This document shows positions 17,087 to 25,182 of a DNA stretch of 64,000 nucleotides, piece by piece; within the stretch, counting starts at the first letter, position 1; each line of letters opens with the position of its first letter. Under the pieces are notes generated by a model. The model saw nothing but the letters and a program-made list of their open reading frames with translations, was not told where the DNA came from and did no database searches. The DNA is from Paenibacillus mendelii (GTDB lineage Bacteria; Bacillota; Bacilli; Paenibacillales; Paenibacillaceae): positions 682,001 through 746,000 of the forward strand of contig NZ_JANHOF010000001.1 of the NCBI RefSeq assembly GCF_024498075.1, in the 5' to 3' direction. The position numbers and the translations under genes are program-made.

Positions 17087-17631
17087 TGTTGCGAATGCCC
17101 CACATTATTGAAATAGCTTCGCCCTTCGAGTTTCAACTGTTTTATGAGACCCTTAACCTGCTTTGTCGTGCGGATGACGATAATAGCCTTACCGTCCTTA
17201 TAGGCATCCATTTTCTCCATAATCCCGGTTCGGCTTGTCTTCTTGAAATTCCATACCCATTTCAGAAAAGCCCAGTCCAGCCGTTCCGGGCAACCTTCGT
17301 TCAAATCAGGTCTCGTTATGCCATTATATTGTACCCGACGTTTAATCACCCGATAGGTTGTAATCCATCGCGATAAATCAAAATAGATGATCACATCCGC
17401 AGCATTCATGCGAATAGGAAGTGTTCTTCCATAGTTGCCATCTATAATCCATTCTTTCTGAGCAACAAGACGCTTCTGAATTTCATCCCACTCCTGTTTT
17501 GGGGTCGGTACCCAGCCCGGTTTGTAGTAATAAGCATCCAGATGATGCACAGGCAATCCAAGTATAGAACTCAGCTGACGTGCAAAAGTCGATTTACCTG
17601 AACCTCCGGAACCAATGATCATGATTTTCAT
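17083..17631 (-). CDS. FlaR/topology-modulation-type P-loop kinase-like ATPase
   Basis: The 182-residue protein begins MKIMIIGSGGSGKSTFARQL with a Walker A at 7-14, then LPVHHLDAYYYKPGW and EWIIDGNYGRTLPIR, hallmarks of the adenylate-kinase-like family annotated as DNA topology modulation protein FlaR. The true activity of the family is uncertain; a nucleoside or small-molecule kinase role is plausible. AGGAG precedes the ATG. It overlaps the hydrolase remnant downstream and follows a GNAT gene. Confidence 0.85.
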   Translation of the reverse strand: MKIMIIGSGGSGKSTFARQLSSILGLPVHHLDAYYYKPGWVPTPKQEWDEIQKRLVAQKEWIIDGNYGRTLPIRMNAADVIIYFDLSRWITTYRVIKRRVQYNGITRPDLNEGCPERLDWAFLKWVWNFKKTSRTGIMEKMDAYKDGKAIIVIRTTKQVKGLIKQLKLEGRSYFNNVGHSQQ

Positions 17632-17654
17632 GGGATGATTTCTCCTGTTATGTA

Positions 17655-18182
17655 TTAACGATTGTCTATCCAGTATCTCCTCAGTACGTTTCCATCCTCT
17701 TCCACAACATCCACATCTGGAATTCCGCCATTATTCAGAATCGTTTTTTCCGAGGCGGCATTGCTTGCATCACACACAACAAGCACTTTGTGTATACCGA
17801 GTTCTTTAGCTTTTTCTAGTGATAATCGCAGCATTTTCGTTGCATACCCTTTCCTTCGTTCGGATGGTCGAATCCCGTATCCGATATGTCCCCCGCAGTT
17901 CAGAAGCTTCTCGGTTAATTGATGTCTGATATTGACGGCGCCAATGACTTTATCATCTTCGGAGACTAACCAAAAGGTAGAATCCGATACCCAGCCCTCA
18001 GGTAAATTCTCACCCTGTTCGTTATCATGAAGGGATTGAAGCATGCCTGCAAAATCGGTTGGATCCTTACTAATCACCCAAGGAACCATATCCTCGCCAC
18101 TTGCTTTCCACTCTTGGTAAAAAGATAAATAGTGCTTCTCTAGGTGTAGAGTCGGTTTTGTTAAAAACACATTTTTCTGCAT
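17655..18182 (-). CDS. GNAT family N-acetyltransferase (175 aa)
   Basis: Contains the N-terminal YLSFYQEWKASGEDMVPW motif seen in a subgroup of Bacillales GNATs, the cofactor loop GYGIRPSERRKGYATKML, and LVVCDASNAASEKTILNNGG, motif B with the Asn that contacts acetyl-CoA. GGGGG precedes the ATG. Acceptor unknown. It lies 24 nt upstream of the FlaR-like gene on the same strand. Confidence 0.9.
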   Translation of the reverse strand: MQKNVFLTKPTLHLEKHYLSFYQEWKASGEDMVPWVISKDPTDFAGMLQSLHDNEQGENLPEGWVSDSTFWLVSEDDKVIGAVNIRHQLTEKLLNCGGHIGYGIRPSERRKGYATKMLRLSLEKAKELGIHKVLVVCDASNAASEKTILNNGGIPDVDVVEEDGNVLRRYWIDNR

Positions 18183-18331
18183 CGTACATTCCCCCGTGTA
18201 AAAACTGCTTAAATCCTATCCCATTTCACTCTATTCACTTCTTCTTTCAGAAAAACACTTTATTCAAGATTGACTCCATGTACATTAGCTATGGTGTCTA
18301 TTTCCCCTTGGTTGATAGGTATCTCGAGCGC

Positions 18332-18766
18332 TTATTCACCTTGAATATCTTTCTTATAGTAATAATGAGTGCATCCCCTTGGTGCGTTCTCAATGGTTCC
18401 AATAACTTGATACCCTTGCTTTATATAAAAAGCTGGAGCTTGAAAACTAAATGTATTCAGTTTAATGAATGTGCATTTCTTGGCTCTGGCGATCTCTTCT
18501 ATTTCGTGAAGGAGCTTCGAGCCATAATTCATCCCCCTGCACGTTTCATCAACCCAGAGAATATCCACTTCAATCCAGTTCCAGCAAAATACACTGTTCA
18601 GACCACCGATGATCACACCATCATTGCTCTTGATTACAAGATTGATTTCTTCATAATTACTTTTCAAATCATCCGGTACATGCTTAGCATTGTATTCAAT
18701 CAGCTTGTTCCTGACAAAGCTGCTTTCTTCATGACTGCTTCTGCCAATACTCGAATTTGTCGACAT
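18332..18766 (-). CDS. GNAT family N-acetyltransferase (144 aa)
   Basis: The 144-residue protein has DGVIIGGLNSVFCWNWIEVDILWV, the core strands of a GNAT, a shortened cofactor loop CRGMNYGSKLLHEI, and the motif FYIKQGYQVIG. Members of this subgroup are often annotated as putative aminoglycoside- or peptide-type acetyltransferases without evidence. GAGGGGG precedes the ATG. It sits between the HAD hydrolase gene and another GNAT gene. Confidence 0.88.
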   Translation of the reverse strand: MSTNSSIGRSSHEESSFVRNKLIEYNAKHVPDDLKSNYEEINLVIKSNDGVIIGGLNSVFCWNWIEVDILWVDETCRGMNYGSKLLHEIEEIARAKKCTFIKLNTFSFQAPAFYIKQGYQVIGTIENAPRGCTHYYYKKDIQGE

Positions 18767-18792
18767 AACTCATCCCCCTCATTTATGTATGC

Positions 18793-19491
18793 TCAGAAGT
18801 TCACTGACTTCCCCAAGGCATCGTCCACAATATCGATCAGTTCGTGTAAGTTATTGAGGACATGCTTCGGTGCATCTACACTCGCATCCCACTCCATGAA
18901 TCCCTTCAGCCATGCGGCGTTGATGCCTGCCTCTCTAGCCCCTTTTATGTCATTGATTGGGTGATCACCAATGTACCATGTATGTCTAGCGCCCGCATCC
19001 AATTGATTTAAGGCCATTTCAAATATTCGTTTATCCGGCTTTTTAACCTGTACTTCATCTGAAACAAGAATGGAATCAAAATATTCTCTAATCATCACCT
19101 GATCGATTTTGGAGTATTGTGAACGTATGGAACCGTTTGTGATTAGACCAAGCTTGATCTTCCTCATCCTCAGATAATCTAAAACTTCCTTTGCGCCTTC
19201 CATCAGAAGGGTGCATTTGAAAAACTCATCAAACCAGAACGTTAACAGCTCGTCAACCGACGTTTCACGATTCTTTAGTTCTAAACTCGACCTTAGTTCT
19301 TCATAGAGCTCTCGTTTCTTGCGATAGCCATCTTGATCGGCAATTCGAATGTGCTCCATAACTTCGATTCTGTGTATTTCATCCTTTATAACGATAAATT
19401 GATCTATAAATCGCTCTGTAAACACCTTGAAGGCCTCTCTTCGGTTAACGAGCGTATTATCCAAGTCGAAAATAACGGCTTCAATCCTCAT
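18793..19491 (-). CDS. HAD-superfamily hydrolase
   Basis: The 232-residue protein begins MRIEAVIFDLDNTLVNRREA with the nucleophile Asp9 and Asp11 of HAD motif I, followed by a helical cap, motif II in LGLITNGS, motif III Lys in VQVKKPDKRIF and motif IV in WYIGDHPINDIKGAREAG. It should remove phosphate from a small metabolite. The start is the ATG 19489-19491, with AAGGA 8 nt upstream; an upstream TTG is not needed. It belongs to the accessory stretch of GNATs and small enzymes. Confidence 0.9.
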   Translation of the reverse strand: MRIEAVIFDLDNTLVNRREAFKVFTERFIDQFIVIKDEIHRIEVMEHIRIADQDGYRKKRELYEELRSSLELKNRETSVDELLTFWFDEFFKCTLLMEGAKEVLDYLRMRKIKLGLITNGSIRSQYSKIDQVMIREYFDSILVSDEVQVKKPDKRIFEMALNQLDAGARHTWYIGDHPINDIKGAREAGINAAWLKGFMEWDASVDAPKHVLNNLHELIDIVDDALGKSVNF

Positions 19492-19536
19492 TCCACTGGT
19501 CCTTTCCAAGAAACTCCTGCACGATTAACTAGTGAC

Positions 19537-20041
19537 TCACTTCAGTTCTCTCCAACCAAGAGCAGCTTCTATTAATAGATTATCTCCAATATGAATCTCT
19601 TTGCTCCTAATAAACTGTCCCCCTAGCTTTTCATAAAATGCCATGGAAGGGTTTTGTTCAAGTACCCAGACCATCATGAAAGTATAATGATCATTCTTTA
19701 ATTGTTCGACCAATCGGTTATACAGTTGTCTTCCATATCCCTTTCCTTGTGCCTCTATAACCAAGTACAGAGCATAGAGCTCCGCGTCATAATCCATCTC
19801 CACCTCTCTGCTCTTCCCACCATGGATAAAACCAATAATTTCTCCTTGATCCTCAGCTACATAGATCACATCGGCCGGGTTCAGATGATGAAATACCCAC
19901 TCCCAATTCTTTTTACGTCTTTCATATGAAAGTTGGTCTAAATATGCATCTGAAATCATTCCTTTATAGGTGGTTTTCCAGCTATCAACATGAACGAGCT
20001 ATACCATCAACATCTTTGTAGTCTGCGAGTCTAATATTCAT
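19537..20041 (-). pseudogene. GNAT acetyltransferase with an N-terminal frameshift
   Basis: From an ATG at 20039-20041 with AAAGGA 9 nt upstream the frame reads MNIRLADYKDVDGIAR and then stops. The neighbouring frame continues with VHVDSWKTTYKGMISDAYLDQLSYE, the expected next segment of a GNAT, and runs on to 19537. The shift lies at about 19991-19996 and equals a two-base loss or one-base gain. The remaining 140-residue open frame from 19959 keeps the cofactor loop (YLVIEAQGKGYGRQLYN) but lacks the first strand and helix and has no good ribosome site. Probably a fresh pseudogene. Confidence 0.75.
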
Positions 20042-20056
20042 CGAATTGTTTCCTTT

Positions 20057-20302
20057 CTATGATGACCACTGACAGTGAACACAGCTTTCACAAACCCTAT
20101 GAAAATCTTCAATGTCTGTAAATTTCTTCGTATTACGGATCCACAGAACGAGTTGTTGTGCTGTATCGATTGGACCTCCATTGTTAGCAAAACAATATTC
20201 CCAGCATAATCCTTCATCAATAACTTCCTCTACAGCTGGACAGAACCAGAAAAAAGTTATCCCGTTCCCACCTTTCAAGGGTCCATCGAATTCCGTAACC
20301 AT
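20057..20302 (-). CDS. Small cysteine-rich hypothetical protein
   Basis: Counting from the ATG at 20300-20302, about 81 residues with six cysteines in a zinc-binding-like spacing: CPAVEEVIDEGLCWEYC (C-x11-C-x2-C) and VCESCVHC (C-x2-C-x2-C). The amino-acid composition and codon use look genuine. No good ribosome site precedes the ATG, and a GTG six codons upstream is also open, so the N-terminus may be truncated. Family not recognised. Confidence 0.5.
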   Translation of the reverse strand: MVTEFDGPLKGGNGITFFWFCPAVEEVIDEGLCWEYCFANNGGPIDTAQQLVLWIRNTKKFTDIEDFHRVCESCVHCQWSS

Positions 20303-20388
20303 TTTTGATTGTTGTACCACCTTTACCGACTTTTATGAAACCAAGACGTCGATATATTTTAAAGCTGCCCTGTTCTTTCTAGTAGCCA

Positions 20389-20826
20389 TCAATCGAATAC
20401 GGATACTTGAAACTTCTCAACAGCTTGGTCCCCATCACAATGTTGAGCTTCCAGCACCCTTCTTGTTCCTTCTTCTTTCGTGTGCTCGGTTTCAATAGAA
20501 ATCCCTTTGCACACCACTTTTACAATTTCCCCAGTTGAATAAGCATCCCTGGTTGTATCTATTCGTATGATCACTTGTTTCCGTTCTATACTAAGATCAT
20601 ATATCCAATATCCCCCCTCCAATGTAGGAGAAATGATAAGTATATAATCTCCTTTACCTTCCTCAAATCTCGAAATAAATGCTTCTATTCTCTTGAAATC
20701 CGCTTCATTATTATGAATCAGGATATTATCCGAACTCTCTCTATTTGTCGGCTGCTCTTGTTGCATACAGCCACTAGTTATCAGCATAATAATCACGATA
20801 AGCACAACCGCTGCGTTATAGGTCAT
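20389..20826 (-). CDS. DUF4362 lipoprotein
   Basis: From the ATG 20824-20826 the protein has 145 residues: a lipoprotein signal (MTYNAAVVLIVIIMLITSGC, Cys20) and one DUF4362 domain with NNEADFKRIEAFISRFEEGK, DYILIISPTLEGGYWIYDL and the conserved VVCKGISIE and EAQHC cysteines. It is exported and anchored to the outer face of the membrane. AGGGA lies 5 nt before the ATG. A longer reading to 20889 lacks support. Function unknown; a second DUF4362 lipoprotein is at 54014-55225. Confidence 0.8.
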   Translation of the reverse strand: MTYNAAVVLIVIIMLITSGCMQQEQPTNRESSDNILIHNNEADFKRIEAFISRFEEGKGDYILIISPTLEGGYWIYDLSIERKQVIIRIDTTRDAYSTGEIVKVVCKGISIETEHTKEEGTRRVLEAQHCDGDQAVEKFQVSVFD

Positions 20827-20978
20827 TATGTTCCCTATGCCGTTCACATTATGCTTCACAGCTTCACTCCATCTAGGAACGAATTCCAATAATCATCTGA
20901 GCTTTATTCTCCGCCAGCATTCATGGTAATATATGTATGACTGCGGTGTATACAAAATTAGGAAGAGGTGTCACTGTT

Positions 20979-21182
20979 ATGAGTATCCTCAAGAACTTTT
21001 TTCTTGTTGTTCTGAATTTAGTCGGTGAGCTCTGGACTGGTGTTTTCCATCGCAATCCGGATTTCTATGATAAATATACCGTCACGAAGTCAAGAACTGG
21101 TTATGTGTTCTTTGTGGCCCTGTCCACGCTTGTTACGATCGGAATAGTCGCATGGTTTTATGTACGAATATATGGACCCTAG
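20979..21182 (+). CDS. Small membrane protein (67 aa)
   Basis: Starting at the ATG at 20979, with AGAGGTG 8 nt upstream, it encodes 67 residues: an N-terminal amphipathic or membrane segment (LKNFFLVVLNLVGELWTGVF), a soluble NPDFYDKYTVTKSRTG loop and a C-terminal membrane span (YVFFVALSTLVTIGIVAWFYV). It is the only plus-strand gene in this stretch. The family is not recognised, but the good start site and clear spans argue for a real gene. Confidence 0.65.
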   Translation: MSILKNFFLVVLNLVGELWTGVFHRNPDFYDKYTVTKSRTGYVFFVALSTLVTIGIVAWFYVRIYGP

Positions 21183-21257
21183 CTTATGATCTCTGATGAT
21201 AACAGCTCGTGCGCTGTTCGAACGTTCCTTTTCTGCTCCTTAGCGCTAACCTCTCAT

Positions 21258-21749
21258 CTAGGTGATATAGACATTGTTGCACAAGACCACCGAAGTCTCG
21301 ATCTGCCTCGTTGAAACCTTCCAATATTTGCGAAGCAGGAGTTCCTTATCCTCGCTTGTGACGACCCGAAATCCTTCACGCTCATAAAAGGATATCGCCC
21401 ATGCTGCCGCTTCCCATGTCCCGATCAGGATCGTCTTATCCGTCTGGCTAACGATTGAGCGCAATAATTGACCGCCGATTCCCTCTCCACGCCTCTTCGT
21501 CCTCACATAGGCATGCCTGATCAGCGCGACATCACCTTTATCCTGAATCCCCATTACACCCAACAGCTCACCTTCTGACTCATAGCCCCAGAACAGGACG
21601 CCATCGTTCACTTCACTCTTGAGCTCCTCCAAACTCATATAAGGGGTATGATAGCAATCATTCGGAATGGCGTTCTCATAAGCGGCTGCTGCGTCATTGA
21701 TAATAATAAAGATCGTCTCCATGTCATGTTGTTCACAGACTCGTATCAT
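21258..21749 (-). CDS. GNAT family N-acetyltransferase (163 aa)
   Basis: The protein starts MIRVCEQHDMETIFIIINDAA, has HAYVRTKRRGEGIGGQLL as the cofactor loop and WAISFYEREGFRVV as motif B. The DCYHTPYMSLEELKSEVNDGV region matches a GNAT subgroup common in Bacillales. The ATG at 21747-21749 has AAGGA about 10 nt upstream; the frame is open to 21824 but without a better start. Acceptor unknown. Confidence 0.88.
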   Translation of the reverse strand: MIRVCEQHDMETIFIIINDAAAAYENAIPNDCYHTPYMSLEELKSEVNDGVLFWGYESEGELLGVMGIQDKGDVALIRHAYVRTKRRGEGIGGQLLRSIVSQTDKTILIGTWEAAAWAISFYEREGFRVVTSEDKELLLRKYWKVSTRQIETSVVLCNNVYIT

Positions 21750-21906
21750 AATGCTTAACTTCCTTTCATGCCAATCGGCGCTGCTAGATGTATCACCTGT
21801 ACTCTTAATTCGACAAATGGACATATTTCCCTTTTCTTGTCCCGTTCTGGTTCCTTGGAGCTCAATACCCCCGTGATGCCAAGGTTATATTTATGGCCAA
21901 AAGCAG

Positions 21907-21939
21907 TAAAACAAAAGACAGCCCTGATAAGAGCTGTCT
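21907..21939 (-). terminator. Intrinsic terminator of the penicillin-binding protein gene
   Basis: On the minus strand AGACAGC (21933-21939) pairs with GCTGTCT (21916-21922) around a 10-nt loop, followed by TTTTGTTTT. It lies 22 nt after the stop codon. Confidence 0.85.
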
Positions 21940-21960
21940 GTCGTTCCATCTTTATTCGCC

Positions 21961-24114
21961 TCAATCGTTATCCTCTTGGTTGCTATTCTTCCCTCCGCGT
22001 GGAGGGTTTTCGTTGTCCCGTTCCTTGCCCTTCTCTTTGCCTTTATCATTTCGGTTATCCCGTTTATCCTCTTCCTTGTCCTTCTGCTTGTCCTTATCCT
22101 TCTTCTCCTTCTTATCTTTCTTCTTCACCTCATCGTCCTTACGATCTTGATCCTCGTCCGTCAGGCCATCCTTCTTCTTGACGTTGACGCCTTTCGCGGC
22201 AGGAAATGCCAGAACGGGCTCGCCTTCAAGCGCTTCAGCCAGCAGGGCTTGGAACACAGCGGCAGCGGCCTTGGAGGATGTTGTTAAATAATGCTCGCTG
22301 TCGGTCTTATCGTAGCCGATCCACACCGCTCCGACGAGCTGAGGCGTGTACCCCACAAACCAGTTATCCTTCGCCCCATCACCGCCTGTTCCGGGCATCT
22401 CCGTCGTCCCCGTCTTACCGGCTAACTGCCGATCAGGCAATGCGGCAGCTTGCCCGGTTCCTTCGCGAACTACGCCTTCAAGCATGGCGGTCATCGTACG
22501 GGCGACCTCCGGTTCAATTATTTTCTCCCCAGCTGCGCCATTGACATCTGCCAGTACAACCCCATCCGCAGATTCGATGCGCAGGATCGTATGCGCGGGT
22601 ATTCGCGTTCCATCGTTGGCATACACCCCGAATGCTTCAGCCATATCGAGTGGCGACACACCTTCTTGCAAGCCGCCGAGAGCTAGCCCCAGTGCACGGT
22701 CCCCGTCTGTCAGCTCAATTCCGAAGCGCTCCGAAGCTTCCATGCCGGCATCGATTCCTACCTCGTTCAGCAGTTTTACCGCAGGTACATTGTAGGAATG
22801 AACAAGCGCCTCATATAGGGTTACCTCGCCATGATAAGACCCGCCGGCGTTTCTCGGACGATATCCGCCAAAGTCCACAGGCTCGTCAACCAGAGTATCG
22901 CTGGGACGATAGCCCCGTTCCAATGCCGGGGTGTATGCGGCGATCGGCTTCATCGTCGAACCCGGCTGCCGCTTCAGCTGGGACGCGCGATTAAAGCCGC
23001 GGAAGGGCTGCTCGCCCCGTCCGCCTATCAATGCCCGTATTCCTCCATCGCGCGGATCGACCAGAACGGCACCGCTCTGAATCAGCTGATCCGCTTGACT
23101 TGGAGGGAATAACTCTTCCTTCGCATACACCTGCTGCGCAGCCTCCTGCATACGTGTATCCAATGCGGTATAGATTCGCAGACCGCCATGCAGCACCTCA
23201 TTCTCCGTCAAACCATATTGGGCTCCCGCTTCACGAATCACTTGATCGACATAATACGGATATTTCATCGCTCCCGGCTTATTAGCTGAGATGCTGCGAA
23301 GCTTAACGGGCTCGCGGCTGGCAATATCGCTCTCGGCACTCGTGATTTTCCCTTGTTCCAGCATGAGCGAAAGCACCAAATTCCGGCGCTCCTTAGCCTC
23401 CTTCGGATGTTTATACGGTGTGAGAGCGGAAGGCGCCCGGATGAGACCGGCCAGCATGGCCGATTCCGGAAGCGTAAGCTTATCGACAGTTTTGTTGAAA
23501 TAGGTGGCGGCCGCTCGTTTAATCCCCCATGCGCCTTCGCCAAAATAGATCTGATTCAGATACATTTCCATAATTTTCGGCTTATCATAGTTTTCTTCGA
23601 TTTTCTTGGCTAAGAGAACCTCATTCCATTTGCGTGTCCACGTGCGCTCGTGGGTTAGAAAGACGTTCTTGGCCAGCTGCTGTGTGATCGTGCTCCCGCC
23701 CTGCACGGTTCCGCCTGCCGTCAGGTTCGTATAGAATGCACGCCCGATCGCCCACAGGTCCATTCCTTGATGATCGAAGAACCGCTTATCTTCCACCGCT
23801 GTCACCGCATCGACCAGCACTTGTGGGAGCTTACTGTATTCAACGGCTTGAATCTCGCTTTGGGATAACCGGTTTACTTCCTTACCGGAGCGATCAAATA
23901 ATACAGTTGATGCCGGCAGCGGCTCATCGAGCTTGCTGATATCCTGCATGCCAACCATGATTCGAAAGAGAATCCATCCTGCCGCCACAGCCGCGATTAT
24001 GATGATCACAACACTCCACAAGAGTGCTTTCCACGTCCATTTCTTTTTTGTTCCGCTCGTCTTCTTGCCTCGTTTCGTCTTCTTTATTGCCGGATCATTC
24101 CCGCTCGGCTGCAT
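21961..24114 (-). CDS. Class A penicillin-binding protein 1A (bifunctional)
   Basis: The 717-residue protein has a cytoplasmic basic tail, one membrane anchor (about 30-52), a GT51 transglycosylase domain with the catalytic EDKRFFDHQG (Glu108) and GGSTITQQLAKN, and a transpeptidase domain with STMK (Ser386), SYN (440-442) and KTGTT (567-571). It polymerises and cross-links peptidoglycan. Residues 645-717 form an extreme Lys/Asp/Glu-rich low-complexity tail outside the membrane, typical of Paenibacillus and Bacillus PBP1 proteins but long here. GGGGG precedes the ATG. It is a stand-alone gene with its own terminator. Confidence 0.95.
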   Translation of the reverse strand: MQPSGNDPAIKKTKRGKKTSGTKKKWTWKALLWSVVIIIIAAVAAGWILFRIMVGMQDISKLDEPLPASTVLFDRSGKEVNRLSQSEIQAVEYSKLPQVLVDAVTAVEDKRFFDHQGMDLWAIGRAFYTNLTAGGTVQGGSTITQQLAKNVFLTHERTWTRKWNEVLLAKKIEENYDKPKIMEMYLNQIYFGEGAWGIKRAAATYFNKTVDKLTLPESAMLAGLIRAPSALTPYKHPKEAKERRNLVLSLMLEQGKITSAESDIASREPVKLRSISANKPGAMKYPYYVDQVIREAGAQYGLTENEVLHGGLRIYTALDTRMQEAAQQVYAKEELFPPSQADQLIQSGAVLVDPRDGGIRALIGGRGEQPFRGFNRASQLKRQPGSTMKPIAAYTPALERGYRPSDTLVDEPVDFGGYRPRNAGGSYHGEVTLYEALVHSYNVPAVKLLNEVGIDAGMEASERFGIELTDGDRALGLALGGLQEGVSPLDMAEAFGVYANDGTRIPAHTILRIESADGVVLADVNGAAGEKIIEPEVARTMTAMLEGVVREGTGQAAALPDRQLAGKTGTTEMPGTGGDGAKDNWFVGYTPQLVGAVWIGYDKTDSEHYLTTSSKAAAAVFQALLAEALEGEPVLAFPAAKGVNVKKKDGLTDEDQDRKDDEVKKKDKKEKKDKDKQKDKEEDKRDNRNDKGKEKGKERDNENPPRGGKNSNQEDND

Positions 24115-24327
24115 TTCATTTTACCCCCAAACTTACGTCTAATCCGCTCTCGATGTCTAAATTACACTGTTCGCAGCGAAGTCGCTTTTTGAGTACGTCG
24201 TGGGAAGCAGCTCGGCTGGGAATCTCTTGCAAAGCAGAAAGCAATGACACGCTTTTATTTCATATTTCTTTAGTCAGTGCGCTTAGCGGATGAACTAGTC
24301 GTTTCAGCTCATTTTTCAAGCGGACTG

Positions 24328-24356
24328 TTGTCTTGCAAGGTCCAAGTCTGTATAAT
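24328..24356 (+). promoter_or_regulatory. Promoter of the YdjM-like gene
   Basis: TTGTCT (24328-24333) and a perfect TATAAT (24351-24356) are 17 bp apart. The palindrome at 24363-24378 begins 7 nt after the -10 box and should cover the transcription start. Confidence 0.7.
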
Positions 24357-24362
24357 AGCGAA

Positions 24363-24378
24363 GCAAACATATGTTTGC
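24363..24378. promoter_or_regulatory. LexA/DinR-box-like palindrome
   Basis: GCAAACATATGTTTGC is a perfect 16-bp palindrome. Its inner part CAAACATATGTTTG differs from the Bacillus SOS consensus CGAACATATGTTCG by one base in each half. Its place at the start of transcription is right for a repressor. Confidence 0.55.
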
Positions 24379-24411
24379 ATGGAGGGACAACATGAGAGAC
24401 GGAGGAAAGGT

Positions 24412-25056
24412 ATGAAAGGATCAACGCATCTTACCATCGGCGTCGCGATTGGACTTGCCGCTGCCGCATACTATCCCTTCACGCCTAAGAGTGCTGCCTT
24501 ATATGTAGCTGTTGCGGGCTTCTCCGCACTTAGTGCGGATCTGGATGGGAAAAGCATGCTCAGCAGCAAGCTTGGACAAGTATCCAAGCTGCTGCGTGAG
24601 TTTGGCTTGTGGGGCGGTGTGCTGCTCGCTATCGGAATCGCCTACTTCTATTACACGCAGCAAGTATTTCACCGCGAGCTAGCCCTCATTGCCGTTATCG
24701 TCTTTCTCCTCGGCTTCATTACCAAGGAAGGCATCATCCGCAATGCTCTCGTAAGCCTGATCGGAGGAGGGCTGATCTACTGGGGCTGGGTCACGGAGCT
24801 GAACTGGCTCATGGGCTTCGGATTGTTCGTTGCGTGGGTGCCTTGGCTGAACCATCGCGGAATGACCCATACCGTCTGGGCATTAATTGCATGGGCCGCA
24901 ATCGGTGCGGGATTGGAGAATCATCTGCAGCAGGACGGAATCATGGAGGTCGCCGCAGCCGGCTATTTATCGCATCTCATTGCGGACACCTTGACACCCG
25001 CAGGGGTCAAATGGCTTTATCCCATCTATAAGAAATCGATCAAGTTTCCACTCTAG
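24412..25056 (+). CDS. YdjM-like membrane-bound metal-dependent hydrolase family protein
   Basis: Starting at the ATG at 24412 (GGAGGAAAGG just upstream) the 214-residue protein opens MKGSTHLTIG, then FSALSADLDGKSML with the DLD metal-binding pair, several membrane spans, NHRGMTHTVWA (His-rich loop) and GYLSHLIADTLTPAGVKWLYP. These are hallmarks of the YdjM/DUF457 family. In E. coli ydjM belongs to the LexA regulon; its role in DNA damage is not settled. The LexA-like palindrome on its promoter here gives the same hint. The frame upstream to 24277 is open but not coding-like. Confidence 0.85.
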   Translation: MKGSTHLTIGVAIGLAAAAYYPFTPKSAALYVAVAGFSALSADLDGKSMLSSKLGQVSKLLREFGLWGGVLLAIGIAYFYYTQQVFHRELALIAVIVFLLGFITKEGIIRNALVSLIGGGLIYWGWVTELNWLMGFGLFVAWVPWLNHRGMTHTVWALIAWAAIGAGLENHLQQDGIMEVAAAGYLSHLIADTLTPAGVKWLYPIYKKSIKFPL

Positions 25057-25087
25057 CAAATCTTACGCAATGTGTATCCGACAAAAT

Positions 25088-25123
25088 AAGGGTACGATCC
25101 CCGAACCCGGGGGTCGTACCCTT
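25088..25123. terminator. Bidirectional terminator
   Basis: A 10-bp outer stem (AAGGGTACGA with TCGTACCCTT) encloses a second CCCC/GGGG stem. On the minus strand it is followed by TTATTTT and would end the large glycosidase gene; on the plus strand it follows the YdjM-like gene but has only a weak T-run. Confidence 0.7.
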
Positions 25124-25182
25124 ACTACTCTCCCTATTTCCTTGAACGCACCGCCCTGCCTGGACGTCTCACATACTTACAC

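Noticed and set aside
20321..20389. Possible C-terminal GNAT remnant (ATRKNRAALKY, then RRLGFIKVGKGG in the next frame)
   Set aside because: The pattern is suggestive of another decayed acetyltransferase, but it is too short to be sure.
21976..22287. Plus-strand hydrophobic frames antisense to the PBP1A tail
   Set aside because: Leu/Phe/Ser-rich frames are the expected mirror of the Lys/Asp/Glu-rich coding tail.
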